Translations under genes and position numbers: made by a program
The notes under the pieces: model-generated
Seen by the model: only the letters and a program-made list of their open reading frames with translations
The model's database searches: none
Told to the model about the DNA's origin: nothing
Shown: positions 42,376-51,710 of the stretch, in pieces
Position numbering within the stretch: position 1 is the first letter of the stretch
Layout of the letters: every line of letters begins with the position of its first letter
Origin: Streptomyces sp. NBC_01232
GTDB taxonomy: Bacteria > Actinomycetota > Actinomycetes > Streptomycetales > Streptomycetaceae
DNA: 64,000 nucleotides
Direction of reading: 5' to 3'
NCBI RefSeq assembly: GCF_035989885.1
Contig: NZ_CP108518.1
Span: forward strand, 8,423,001 to 8,487,000

Positions 42376-43176
42376 TCAGGTCGAATCCGTCCGGGCGACC
42401 GAGGTGTGTCCGAGTCGGAGCTGGTGGGGCTCCGCGGACTGAGCGGCGGTCGTGGGTGAGTGGTGTGGGGTGGTGGGTGGTTGGGTTTGGGCGAGGGCGG
42501 CGGTGTAGCCGTGGGGGGTGGGGAGGTCGGTGAGGGTCCAGCCGGGTGTGGGTGGTGGGGTGGGGTGGGTGCTGACGTAGGGGTGGGTGAGGCCTTGGGA
42601 GAGTCCGGTGCCGGTGGCTTTGAGGCAGGCTTCTTTGCGGGCCCAGAGGCGGGCGAGTGCGGGGGGTTGTTGGTCGGGTGTGAGGTTGTTGAGTTCGGTG
42701 GTTTCGGTGGGGTGGAGGGTGTTGATGATGTCGTTGACGGTTTGGGGGGTGGGGGTTTGTTCGATGTCGATGCCGACGGGGGTGGCGGCGAGGGCGATGT
42801 AGGCGAGGTTGCCGCTGTGGGAGAGGGAGAAGTGGAGGTTGGGGTGGGTGAGGGCGGGTCGGCCGTGGGGGCCGCCGCAGGTGGGGCAGGGTTCGCGGGT
42901 GAGGGTGATGTGTTGGGGGGGTTGGTTGAGGTATTTGCCGAGGAGGATGCGGAGGGCGAGGTGGGAGGTGGTGTAGCGGTGGCGGTCGTCGGGTTGTAGG
43001 AAGCGGGCGGCTTTGGTGCGTTCTTCGGTGTCCAGGATGGTGTGTGCGTCGTGGATGTGGTGTCCGCCGATGGTGTGGGCGGTGGTGTCGAGGGACCAGA
43101 CGATGGCTTGTGTGCCGGTGGGTGCGGGTCCGGTGTGGGGTGTTTCGGGTCCGAGTTGGTTGATGTGGGTGATCAT
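42376..43176 (-). CDS. Sfp-type 4'-phosphopantetheinyl transferase
   Basis: A 266-residue Sfp-family enzyme that loads phosphopantetheine from CoA onto carrier proteins of polyketide or peptide synthases. Motifs: HFSLSH at 115-120, GIDIEQ at 135-140 (Mg ligands Asp137 and Glu139) and WARKEACLKATG at 178-189 (Glu182, Lys186). CPTCGGPHGRP is an added Cys pair. The ATG at 43176 fits homology. The coding strand is strikingly rich in C and A (Thr, Pro, His codons ACC, CCC, CAC), so the other strand reads as G/T runs, unlike neighbouring genes. It lies alone among transposase fragments with no biosynthetic cluster in the window. Confidence 0.88.
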   Translation of the reverse strand: MITHINQLGPETPHTGPAPTGTQAIVWSLDTTAHTIGGHHIHDAHTILDTEERTKAARFLQPDDRHRYTTSHLALRILLGKYLNQPPQHITLTREPCPTCGGPHGRPALTHPNLHFSLSHSGNLAYIALAATPVGIDIEQTPTPQTVNDIINTLHPTETTELNNLTPDQQPPALARLWARKEACLKATGTGLSQGLTHPYVSTHPTPPPTPGWTLTDLPTPHGYTAALAQTQPPTTPHHSPTTAAQSAEPHQLRLGHTSVARTDST

Positions 43177-43699
43177 CCGACCGAGGGTAGACCAGGTGGT
43201 CGGGGGCGGGGTGGGTGTGTCCGTGCCGGTGTCCGGTGGCTGCCCGCCGTGGCGTGAGCCGTTCGGGGTTCGCTGATGGCCGCTGGGCGGTGGCCGGTTA
43301 CCTGGTTTTCCGGGTTGCTGTGTCGTGATGTTTTCACGTCGTGCGGGCCCGAGTTCGACTGGTTCTGCACGTTCTTGAGTTCCCAGGTCCTGTGGCTTCT
43401 GGATTTCTGCGTGGACGGTTCTCGGGGGCTTCTTGCGCCCCTCTGCTCCCCGGCCTCTGACCAGGTTTTCCTTGCCCTGAAGCCCTGAAGCCCTGAAGCC
43501 CTGAAGCCCTGAAGCCCGGGCCCGGGGCCCGGGGCCCGGGCCTCGAAGTCCCGGGCCCCGGGACTGTGGCAGCCCTGGCGCGCCCGGCTGCCCGGTAGTC
43601 CGTATCCCTTCAGCGCTATATCCCTGCAGCCCCCGTGCCCGCCCCCCGTTGTTGAGCGACGCTGACGATGAGCATGAGGGCGACGTGCTGGTTGTCGAT
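43177..43699. other. repeat-rich gene-free stretch
   Basis: Contains the GCCCTGAA repeat and GC-only palindromes; open frames through it are low-complexity and not genes. Confidence 0.5.
43474..43542 (+). repeat. GCCCTGAA x5 tandem repeat followed by CCCGGG/GGGCCC palindromes
   Basis: Five perfect 8-bp units and a partial sixth (43474-43517), then a self-complementary run of CCCGGGCCCGGGG type to 43542. Unit length is not a multiple of three and no gene reads through it. Confidence 0.9.
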
Positions 43700-44225
43700 G
43701 GGCGGGATATGTCCACGGCTCGTTGCCGCGGGTGGCCTCGAACCGGCCGAACACGCTCTTCTCGCCGCTGGCGCCGGTCAGGCTGCCGGCGTCAGCGAAG
43801 TGCCGCTGCAGTGTTCGGTCGGTCGGTGACCAACTTTGTGTGGTCCGCAGGATCCGCCGGATCCGCCGGATCTGCCCTGGCGTTCGGGCGGGGTTCTCCC
43901 TTCTTAAGCGCGGCCGCCAGGTCCAGAACCTCGACCGGGGTGCGTGGGGGTGACCTGCCGCTGGGCCGGCACCGGCGCGGGAGACCCGCCAGCGCGGTAG
44001 TGGCGGGCCCAGCAGTCGCGTGTGCCCGCGGGGCGACCCGCTCCTGTGTCGGCCGAAGGGGTCGGTGTGCTCTTTCGCGGCCAGTTCGCGGGCGAGCTTC
44101 CCGCGCTGGCGTGTCGTGAGCTTCGTGTCGATCAGGTCCTGGATCAGGCCGTAGCGGAACAGGCTCACCTGCCGGGCCCGTTCCGCCCGGGGACGGTCCT
44201 CGTCCTCACTCGGTGACGTAGGCAA
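43700..44225 (-). pseudogene. frameshifted IS481/Mu-like transposase remnant
   Basis: The frame from 44225 gives ARQVSLFRYGLIQDLIDTKL and RQRGKLARELAAKEHTDPFG, the N-terminal helix-turn-helix part of a large actinobacterial DDE transposase. After a garbled section it resumes as WSPTDRTLQRHFADAGS and GEKSVFGRFEA. The DDE core is missing. At least one frameshift and a 3' deletion. Confidence 0.75.
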
Positions 44226-44273
44226 CCCACCCGGTGTCTCGAACGGAGTCCGCCGCTTCGATGGCAGACACGG

Positions 44274-44618
44274 TCAAGACTTCCGGCACCCGCCTATCCC
44301 GCCCAGGGGCCGGGCCCCGATCACCACGGCCGCATCCGCCCGCCACGGCCAGAGAACCTCCGCCAGCAGCACGTGCGTGACCTTGCAGCCCGAGCAACGT
44401 GTACGACGTGGCCGTAGAAACAGCCGGGCTCCCAGGTCACCCCGGATCGACCGCGGTCGGCCTTGACCCCACGGCGCCAGAACCGCCTCACACGCCTGAC
44501 AAGTCAGTCGGCCCCGCCGAAGCTGACGCTCCACCAACAGCCCGTCCGAGTCGACAACCAGCACCGACACCTCCACCTGACCTCCAACGATCAGCCGGAA
44601 CCTCTCCAAACGGACCAC
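44274..44618 (-). pseudogene. DUF6431-like transposon accessory protein fragment
   Basis: RGRLTCQACEAVLAPWG and RPRRTRCSGCKVTHVLLAEVL show the two CxxC pairs and CxVTHVLL block of DUF6431 proteins, which are found next to the type of transposase at 43700-44225. The C-terminal half is gone. It is 5' of and on the same strand as that transposase remnant, so the two are parts of one dead element. Confidence 0.65.
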
Positions 44619-44802
44619 CGATCGTGCTCGACTTGCCCGATCGCCTGTCTGCCGTGTTTGGTCTGGTGTGCTCTCACGGACCAGGCCGAGACCTCATCCG
44701 CTTCGTCTGGATGGTGAGAGCTCGGACAATGGAAGAGCTGGAAGTAGCAACTTTCCGAGATCGAAGCAGGTTGCTGAGCCAATGAAAGGAACGCCGTCCA
44801 CC

Positions 44803-45225
44803 ATGCAGATGGTCACCTTTGCGGCCTGGCGGGACGATGCCCTTCACTCGGGCCGCCCGGCCGATCGCCGCTACGTCACTCTGGCCGAGCTTCTGGTCCG
44901 ACTGGGGAGTTACGGACTCGGGCTGACATGGAAGGCTCAGATGTTCGACGAGCAGCCACACCCGGCGTTCGCACGGATGACGAAGGCTTCAGCAGGCACC
45001 GGAATCCCCACCCTTGAGTTGCTGGCCATGGATGCGCCCTACCTGCAGGCGGTCGACGGCGACTTCGAGGGTTATGCGGGCAACGAACTCGTACTGACCC
45101 TAAGGGAGTTCGACAGTTCCAGTTGGGATGTCCGCACAGCCGACGCGTGGGTGCTGAGTGAGATCCAACGCCGTTACCCCGACGCCAGGCCAATGACCTC
45201 AGACGAATGGGACTCCACGAACTGA
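44803..45225 (+). CDS. hypothetical protein
   Basis: About 140 residues (MQMVTFAAWRDDALHSG), acidic, no membrane segment. Trp/Asp-rich patches (SSWDVRTADAWVLSEIQRRYP) look like an ordered alpha/beta protein. AAAGGA lies 12 bases before this ATG; an in-frame ATG at 44782 is the alternative. Function unknown; it borders transposon debris on one side. Confidence 0.6.
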   Translation: MQMVTFAAWRDDALHSGRPADRRYVTLAELLVRLGSYGLGLTWKAQMFDEQPHPAFARMTKASAGTGIPTLELLAMDAPYLQAVDGDFEGYAGNELVLTLREFDSSSWDVRTADAWVLSEIQRRYPDARPMTSDEWDSTN

Positions 45226-45469
45226 TTCTCCGCGGAGGGAGCCACGTAGCCACCGGTTGTGCACGAGCTCTTCGTGCACACAGTGTCGTCGCACACGAAG
45301 CAACCATCAGAACTCAGACAAGGACACAGCCTGTGCCCAACGGGAGTGTCGCAGTCCCCCCGCTTGATCGCCACGCAGAGTGTCGTCCAACAGCCCGGGC
45401 GGCACAGCGCCGCCAAGCTACGGTGTCTGAGGCCGCCCTGCATCGGGCTCGAGAGCAAAGCCCAGCGAG

Positions 45470-45892
45470 CTATTCCCGGACGTCGGCAGCCGTGCGGTGA
45501 AGAACGTGCTTGTCCAGGACGATGGTGTTGCTGCTTCGGACGGCGCCAACGAGGTCCGAGAGGTTGCCGTCGAGGTAAATGGCCCTTCCCTCCATGCGGT
45601 AAGTGCCCGTGTTGACGCCGATCTTGAACACGGGGCAATCGTCCAGGTTGCAGATCACGTTGTTGATCTGCTCGAAACGGCCGTCCGCGGTGAAGGTCAG
45701 CTTCTGGATGTAGAGGGTGATTCCCGGGCGGTCCTTGTCGACGGACTCGGCCCACTGCCCTGTCAGCCGAGCCTGATGAGCGGCCGGGGCGTCCGCCCCC
45801 GCCACCTGGGCGGCGGCAGAGCCACTGGTGGCCGTCATGGCGGCCAGGAGCAGCAGTGCGGTGCCCAATACTGACTGCATCGTCGTCTTCAT
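45470..45892 (-). CDS. secreted hypothetical protein, lipocalin-like
   Basis: A 140-residue protein with a Sec signal peptide (MKTTMQSVLGTALLLLAAM, cleavage after SAAA-Q) and a 100-residue beta-rich domain (ITLYIQKLTFTADGRFEQIN, then YRMEGRAIYLDG) with two Cys six residues apart. Pattern resembles small extracellular lipocalin-type proteins. Starts at 45892 or 45904 (MSAQM) are both possible. Function unknown. Confidence 0.65.
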   Translation of the reverse strand: MKTTMQSVLGTALLLLAAMTATSGSAAAQVAGADAPAAHQARLTGQWAESVDKDRPGITLYIQKLTFTADGRFEQINNVICNLDDCPVFKIGVNTGTYRMEGRAIYLDGNLSDLVGAVRSSNTIVLDKHVLHRTAADVRE

Positions 45893-46695
45893 CTGCGCGC
45901 TCATCCTTTGTTCGTCGGTCCCTGGTTTGCAGAAGACGCAGCAGGGTCGGCTTGCGTGACTGGGGGTGACAGCCCCTCGCTTCGGCGCATGCTGCTGGAC
46001 AGCCTCCGTGGTGAATGCTGTCGGCGTTGGCGGGCCCGACCGTATCCGTTCAGACGCCGACCTCGTTCCCCCTCGACAGGGACCGCGTCTCGTTTCGCTT
46101 GCTTCGCGGACGCAGTGAACACTCCACACCAACCAAAGGGGACGGAGGTACCGGGCCACTTCCGCTATCCGGCACGGGGCACACCGGCGGACACTGATTG
46201 GCCGAGAGTCACCAGGCTCATCACATCGGCAGTCACCGCGCCGACGCTCGCCGCGTTCCGGTTTGTCGAGGGCCCCCGGCCGCTGGCCCTGCGGCACTTC
46301 CTCGGATGACCGGCGGCTGCCCCATGGGGCAGCGCAGCAGCCTGACCAGCACTGATGACAAACGCCGACAGCTCCGCCGACACCGGCCCAAGCCGCCGAG
46401 CATGCGTCCACGTTTGGGAATGATCCGCAGGTCAGCGCGCGGGTTCCGTCGCGGCCATCTGCTCGTCGTGCTCACGCAGCATCCGCATTACGGTCGTGGG
46501 CGAGGGGTGCTTCCCTCCTTCCATGACGGCCGCGCACCCGAGGGAGGGGGCGGACGCGCCCTCGCCCCGGCAGAACTCGGCGAGTCTGCCGGGGCGAGCC
46601 GGACCACGGCGGTTCCCGTGCGGTCGTCGGGTTGCAGGTCCTGCCCCCGACGACCGCACGACGGCACAGGACGTCGCGGTCAGGAGGAGATCGGG
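45893..46695. other. gene-free stretch
   Basis: About 800 bases with no convincing gene. A minus-strand frame near 46440-46530 ends HPSPTTVMRMLREHDEQMA, which could be the tail of a broken gene. Confidence 0.4.
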
Positions 46696-47145
46696 TCAGC
46701 GGACCTCGGTGACCCGGTGCTCCTTGCGCGCGCCGCAGTTGGAGTTGTAGACCTGCACGTGCACGTTGCTGATGCCCCCGCCCCAGTCGACGCAGTGGCC
46801 CTTGCCGTACACGTACGCCGGGCCCGCGTACGACGTGTACCGGCCGAAGTCCTCGCCCCGCTCCCAGGTGGCGGGAACTTCGATCCAGAGGGCCATGTCC
46901 ACGGCCGCACCGGGGTTGTTGCGGATGGTCGCGACGCAGTTCTTGCCGTTCGAGGCGTTGTACGTCAGGTAGACGGTGCCCAGCGAGCCGATGGCGGCCG
47001 AGTTCACGGTCTTGTAGGCGCTTCCGCAGACCTTCTGCGGCGTGGTGTTGGGCGCGGCGGTGGCGGGCGCCGCCAGCGCGGTCGTGGCCCCCAGGGCCAG
47101 GGCGGCGAATGCGGTGGTGGTAAGGACGGAACGGGTGAATTTCAT
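46696..47145 (-). CDS. secreted spore-associated protein A-like protein
   Basis: A 149-residue secreted protein. A Sec signal peptide (MKFTRSVLTTTAFAALALGA, cleavage after ATAA-P near residue 31) is followed by NTTPQKVCGSAYKTV, the opening seen in streptomycete spore-associated protein A-type proteins. Four Cys (near 40, 70, 118, 136) should form two disulphides. In Streptomyces such proteins are small, abundant surface or spore proteins without known enzymatic activity. The gene stands alone, and no ribosome site stands out. Confidence 0.75.
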   Translation of the reverse strand: MKFTRSVLTTTAFAALALGATTALAAPATAAPNTTPQKVCGSAYKTVNSAAIGSLGTVYLTYNASNGKNCVATIRNNPGAAVDMALWIEVPATWERGEDFGRYTSYAGPAYVYGKGHCVDWGGGISNVHVQVYNSNCGARKEHRVTEVR

Positions 47146-47524
47146 GTTTCCCCCTGGTCGTCATCGGAGTTGGTCGCTCCTGCATTGAAGGACATGAAGG
47201 ACGGCGGAACGGTTGCGCATCGTCCGCAAAGGATGTGACCGCGCCGCTGCCTTACCACCCCGCCCGCCGGCTGACGGACGGCCACAGGCGGGCGTCGAGG
47301 AGTGGGGGTGGTCGGATCCACGCGTACGCGAACACCTCGTAGACGCTTTGCCCGGCACCTGACGTGCGGGCGGTACGGGTGGCCCGCCGACGGGGATGAC
47401 ATCTCCCGCGACCCGGTGCTCGCGGAGATGGTCGCGGGCGACCGCAGGTACCCCTGACCGGGCCGCTGACGAAGGCCGCCGGCCGGGCCTGTGCCAGGCG
47501 GCCTGGCCGAGGCCGGCGGCGTGT
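47146..47524. other. gene-free stretch upstream of the secreted protein gene
   Basis: About 380 bases. It must hold the promoter of the spore-associated-like gene; no repeat or further gene is seen. Confidence 0.4.
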
Positions 47525-47866
47525 CTACTGGAGCGGCCGGGAATCGGGGAGGAAGCAGAGTTCCCGGGCAGTGTCCAGGTCCTTGTAGGCCTGCGTGCGG
47601 CTCACACACGTCGCCTTGCAATCCCTTTCAGTGATCACTTTGCGTGTGGTCTCATAAGACGGCGCCTCCCTGACGATGCGTGCGGTCTTCTCGATCCGCG
47701 GCAGGTAGATGTCCCACCACTTCGGCCCTGTCCGGCGCCGGAGCTCCTTGAGCAAGGCCAACCGCGGGCTGGGCAGGTCGCCGACCTTGCGTACTGCCTG
47801 CGGGCTCCAGCCCGGGGCCACGCACTCCCAGCCCTCTTCCGTCTGCCGGGCAGGGCCGAAGGGCAT
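47525..47866 (-). CDS. hypothetical protein, possibly 5'-truncated
   Basis: A 113-residue frame (MPFGPARQTEEGWE) with good coding character in its C-terminal part (TGPKWWDIYLPRIEKTARIV, then SRTQAYKDLDTARELCFLP). Two Cys (CKATC) lie near the end. The upstream sequence is still open and Arg-rich but loses coding character, so the gene may have lost its front. No family recognised. Confidence 0.45.
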   Translation of the reverse strand: MPFGPARQTEEGWECVAPGWSPQAVRKVGDLPSPRLALLKELRRRTGPKWWDIYLPRIEKTARIVREAPSYETTRKVITERDCKATCVSRTQAYKDLDTARELCFLPDSRPLQ

Positions 47867-49365
47867 GTGCCCCCTGCCCGGAGTCGTCCTTGAGCGCGGC
47901 GTTCGGGAGCAGGCCCAGCGTGGTGGTCCCGACGCAACGCGAGGCCGGCGTTGCGAATCGCATCCGTAGCGGAGTCTCTGTCGAGGGCGGCGAGGATCAC
48001 ACCGACGGCCGCCGCGAGGAGATCCGCCAAGGACCCGAGCCTTCGGGTCCGGCATCGAGGTCCAGTTCGCGACAACCCCCGCCGGGTGGTCAGGACTCAC
48101 GCAACTGAGACAGCGTCACCCCGCATGCGGTAAAGCCCGAGAATAGCGATCCCATGCAAACCTCTCACCCCCGAGCCAGTGACCCCACCCGCTCAGAACA
48201 GCCTGTTAACAGCAACACCGCTCCATGGCCCGCTGTTTCTCACCCCACCGCCGCAAAAGCAAGAGATCGCAACCAGCCGTTTTGCAGAGGACGAGGGCGA
48301 ATGACAGCCCTGGGCGGGGCAGTGCAACGACCGAAGGCCCACAGCGGAAAATGGCGAGGATATTGCGGTCCTTCAGGTAGGCGTTCGTCCGGTTGAGACC
48401 CGGAGCGTGTGGATCGGAGTCTTCGCACGAGGATCGCCGCCGCCGCTGCGCGAAACGCTTCGGCCCGGCCGACAGCGCCGTCGTGCGCCACTCCTCAGGA
48501 CTCCCGAGGTCGCCGGTACCGGTCTCACCGCGGGCCGTACGCCAGGGGCAGGGAGGACGCTGCCACTACGTGCCCCGATGCCGCACTCGCCTTCCTTGAT
48601 GACCGAATACCACCCTAAAAGACAGCGTGGCCGATTTTGTAGCCGCGGTGTTGTAGGGGGGTTGGCGGCGGGTCATGATCACTTCTCGTACAACCCCACT
48701 ACCCACCCGGGAGGCGAGATGTGATAGCAAACCCCATTTCACGGGATGGAGCTGGAAGGCCTGTGGGCTGCCTGCCGGTACCTGCAACCCCGGCGCCACA
48801 GTGCAGGGTTCTGGTTTCTGAGCAACGGACGTTTCTGAAACTCACCTGTAAAGTCGCGCGGAGGAATTCCGGGGGATTCCGGGGGGTTTTCGTCTCGGCC
48901 CCCGCGCAGGCGGTTCTCAACTTCTCCCGCGCTACAACATTTGCGCAGGCACGGCCGTTCACGCCGAGCGGATCCGCCTGGCGGCACGGCTTCAATGACT
49001 CCGCCCCGCCCGCCGGGCTCCGCTACCGCGCCGACGCAGACCACGGGGTCCGACACGCGGCGTCATCACCTGGCCTGATGCAGCCGACCAACCCGAATGT
49101 GGGGCGGAGCCGGCTCTGACCGCGGCAGTCCCGGGTCGGCCGTACGAGGCATGGCTGTCCGCCCGTCAACTGCCGACGGCCGCACGGCCTGGCTGTCTCG
49201 CGTCCGCTGCCTCTCTTGTGCCGGTGTTCTGCCGCTCTTCGGCGCCACGACGCAGGAGTGCGCGGCCTTGACCTGATCAGCAGCTCGCCGCGTTCCCTCC
49301 GCCGTGCCGCTCTCTCGCACGCCCTGCATCACGAGATTCCGCTATCAAAGGAGTTCTTGATCTTC
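47867..49365. other. long gene-free stretch upstream of the transglutaminase gene
   Basis: About 1.5 kb with no convincing gene. Minus-strand sequence at 48300-48400 reads RTNAYLKDRNILAIF in one frame, possibly a transposase scrap. 48580-48920 is AT-richer, with GGAGG and G-run clusters. It should include the transglutaminase promoter at its right end. Confidence 0.4.
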
Positions 49366-50619
49366 ATGTACAAACGCTCGGGGTTTCTCGCCCTCACCAC
49401 GGTGGGCGTAGTGCTGTGCACCGCTGGTCTCACGCCTTCGGTCAGCCAGGCAGCTGGCAGTGCCGACGGCGAGAAGGGGTCCTACGCCGAAAAGCACGGC
49501 CTGACAGTGGATGACATCGGGCACATCAACGCACTGAACGAGAAGGCTCTGAATCTGGGTCAGCCCGGCAGGCCGGCGGGAGGGTTACTGCCGAGTGCCA
49601 CCGAGTCCCTCAGGGCCTCAGCATCGGCCGGCGACAGGGTGACCCCTCCAGCCGAGCCGCTCGACAGCATGCCCGATGCGTACCGGGCCCACGGAGACAG
49701 GGCAGCTACCGGCATCAGCAACTACATACGCAAGTGGCAGCAGGCGTACAGCCACCGCGACGGCAAACCTCAGCAGATGACCGAAGCGCAGCGAGAACAG
49801 CTGTCCTACGGGTGCGTCGGCGTCACGTGGGTCAATTCAGGCCCCTACCCGACGAACAAGCTGGCCTTCGCGTCCTTTGACGAGAACAAGTACAAGGACA
49901 CTCTGGAGACCACGGGTCCACGGCCGGGCGAGACGCGGGCCGAGTTCGAGGGGCGCATCGCCAAGCAGAGCTTCGATGAGACAAAAGGGTTCAAACGGGC
50001 TCGTGATGTGGCATCCGTCATGAACAAGGCCCTGGAGAACGCCCACAACGAGGGGGCCTATCTCAGCAACCTCAAGGCAGAGCTCACGAAAAGCAACGAC
50101 GCTCTGTCCAAAGAAGACAGCCGTTCGAACTTCTACTCAGCCCTGAGGAACACACCGGCCTTCAAGGATCGAAACGGGGGCAACTACGACCCGTCCAAAA
50201 TGAAGGCGGTCATCTACTCGAAGCACTTCTGGAGCGGACAGGACCCCAGGAACCCCTCCGACAAGAGGAAGTACGGCGACCCGGACGCCTTCCGCCCCGA
50301 CCAGAGCACCGGCCTGGTCGACATGTCGAAGGACAGGAACACCTCGCGCAGCCCCGCCAAGCCCGGCGAGAGCTACGTCAACTTCGACTACGGCTGGTTC
50401 GGGGACCAGAATGAAGCGAACCCCGACAACACCATATGGACCCATGCCAACCACTACCACTCGCCCGGCGGCGCCATGGGGCCCATGCAGGTGTACGAGA
50501 GCAAGTTCCGCAACTGGTCCAGCGGCTACACCGACTTCGACCGCGGAACCTACATCGTCACCTTCATACCCAAGGACTGGAACACCGCCCCCGCCAAGGT
50601 GAAGCAGGGCTGGCCGTAA
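49366..50619 (+). CDS. secreted microbial transglutaminase, prepro-enzyme
   Basis: A 417-residue precursor that follows Streptomyces mobaraensis transglutaminase with no net length change over the 331-residue mature part. Signal peptide: residues 1 to about 29 (FLALTTVGVVLCTAGLTPSV). Propeptide: about 30-86, with SYAEKHGLTVDDI and INALNEKA. Mature enzyme: starts near RVTPPAEPLD; catalytic Cys150 (SYGCVGVTW), Asp341 (NFDYGWFG) and His360 (WTHANHYH) match Cys64, Asp255 and His274. It is Ca-independent and crosslinks Gln to Lys. The propeptide would keep it inactive until secreted proteases remove it. AAAGGAG lies 12 bases before the ATG. No inhibitor or protease gene adjoins it. Confidence 0.95.
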   Translation: MYKRSGFLALTTVGVVLCTAGLTPSVSQAAGSADGEKGSYAEKHGLTVDDIGHINALNEKALNLGQPGRPAGGLLPSATESLRASASAGDRVTPPAEPLDSMPDAYRAHGDRAATGISNYIRKWQQAYSHRDGKPQQMTEAQREQLSYGCVGVTWVNSGPYPTNKLAFASFDENKYKDTLETTGPRPGETRAEFEGRIAKQSFDETKGFKRARDVASVMNKALENAHNEGAYLSNLKAELTKSNDALSKEDSRSNFYSALRNTPAFKDRNGGNYDPSKMKAVIYSKHFWSGQDPRNPSDKRKYGDPDAFRPDQSTGLVDMSKDRNTSRSPAKPGESYVNFDYGWFGDQNEANPDNTIWTHANHYHSPGGAMGPMQVYESKFRNWSSGYTDFDRGTYIVTFIPKDWNTAPAKVKQGWP

Positions 50620-51019
50620 CACCCCGCCCCGCACCACGAACACGCCCTCCGCGTGACTGATCCCCGCCCCACCACATGCCACATGCCACATGCGGAGCGG
50701 GGAAACCCTTCGATCACCCACACCCCCGGTTCGCGGCCCGATGACCACCCCGGTACCGGTGGGGTGCTGCCGATCATCCCAGGGCTCCGATATGAGCACT
50801 GAACACTCGGACAGGCAGTCATCCGCGTCGTCGACGAGGACCAGGTGGAGCCCGTCGAGGAACCGGACCGGCGTATCCCGCCTCCCCTGTTGCCAGCCAC
50901 TGACGACAGGGGAGGCGGTGGGTACCTCCGGGAACCAGGGGAGACGGCCGTACGGCGGTCAGCAGTCATCGCCGGCATCGACGAACGAGAACGCCCGCGA
51001 TGGGGACGGGCAACAGCCC
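50620..51019. other. gene-free stretch
   Basis: About 400 bases. One plus-strand frame (about 50800-51000) reads VIRVVDEDQVEPVEEPDRRI, coding-like but with an upstream stop and no start codon before 50845; perhaps a gene fragment. Confidence 0.35.
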
Positions 51020-51410
51020 TCTGCACGCCGCCGCACGTCACTCCGGTCGGTGGTCCGCTCGATCACCCAACGGTGCCGACCTGGCCGTTGCGATGACGCG
51101 ACGCCTTTGCGGGCGACGCGGACGCCGATCCGTTTGCCGCGTAGCCGTTTTCGCAGGTGGGGATGGCGTAGGCCTTGTCTGCGCGGACGCGTTGGGGTTG
51201 CAGTGGCGGCCGCGGTGAGAGTCGTGTCTCGTTGAGTGACCCATGACCGTGGGCTTCAGGGCGAGGCCGTCGGGGGCTTGGCGGCGGTGAGGCCGACGAG
51301 GAGGGGCAGGCCGTTCGCGTCCGACATGGCGTGCATCTTGGAGCCCGGCTGTCTCGGCCCACGGGCTCGGACCTGTGCGTGAGCGGCGCCTCGGCCGCCG
51401 TCATGATTCC
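51020..51410 (-). pseudogene. IS5-family transposase C-terminal fragment
   Basis: RARGPRQPGSKMHAMSDANG then LPLLVGLTAA and, after a frameshift, RADKAYAIP and RKRLRGKRIGVRVARKGV plus RHRWVIERT are the DDE-domain blocks of IS5-type transposases. Several stops and shifts separate them. Confidence 0.8.
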
Positions 51411-51437
51411 CGTGATCGCCGGGGCGATACTGGTGGA

Positions 51438-51710
51438 GTGACCGACACCGATCGGCAGATGGATCAGCGCCTGGAGCGAGCCATCCTGGAGCTGCTGGAG
51501 CGTAGGGGCCCGACCGCGACGATCTGTCCTTCCGACGCCGCCCGGGCTGTGTACGGAGGGGACGACGACGGCTGGCGCGCGTACATGGAACCGGCCCGCA
51601 GAGCGGCCCGGAGGCTGGTCATGGCTGGCGAAGTGGAGATCACTCAGGCCGGTCACCCCGTCGAGCCTGCTACGGCCCGCGGTCCGATTCGTATCCGCCG
51701 TACCCGCTGA
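51438..51710 (+). CDS. DUF3253-domain protein
   Basis: A 90-residue protein that matches DUF3253: ILELLERRGPTATICPSDAA in the N-terminal half and VEPATARGPIRIRR at the end. These are small winged-helix-like proteins of unknown role. GTG 51438 fits the start of homology. It lies just after an IS5 fragment on the opposite strand. Confidence 0.85.
   Translation: MTDTDRQMDQRLERAILELLERRGPTATICPSDAARAVYGGDDDGWRAYMEPARRAARRLVMAGEVEITQAGHPVEPATARGPIRIRRTR

Noticed and set aside
43177..43716. Upstream extension of the phosphopantetheinyl transferase frame
   Set aside because: Runs through tandem repeats and GC palindromes; homology begins at 43176.
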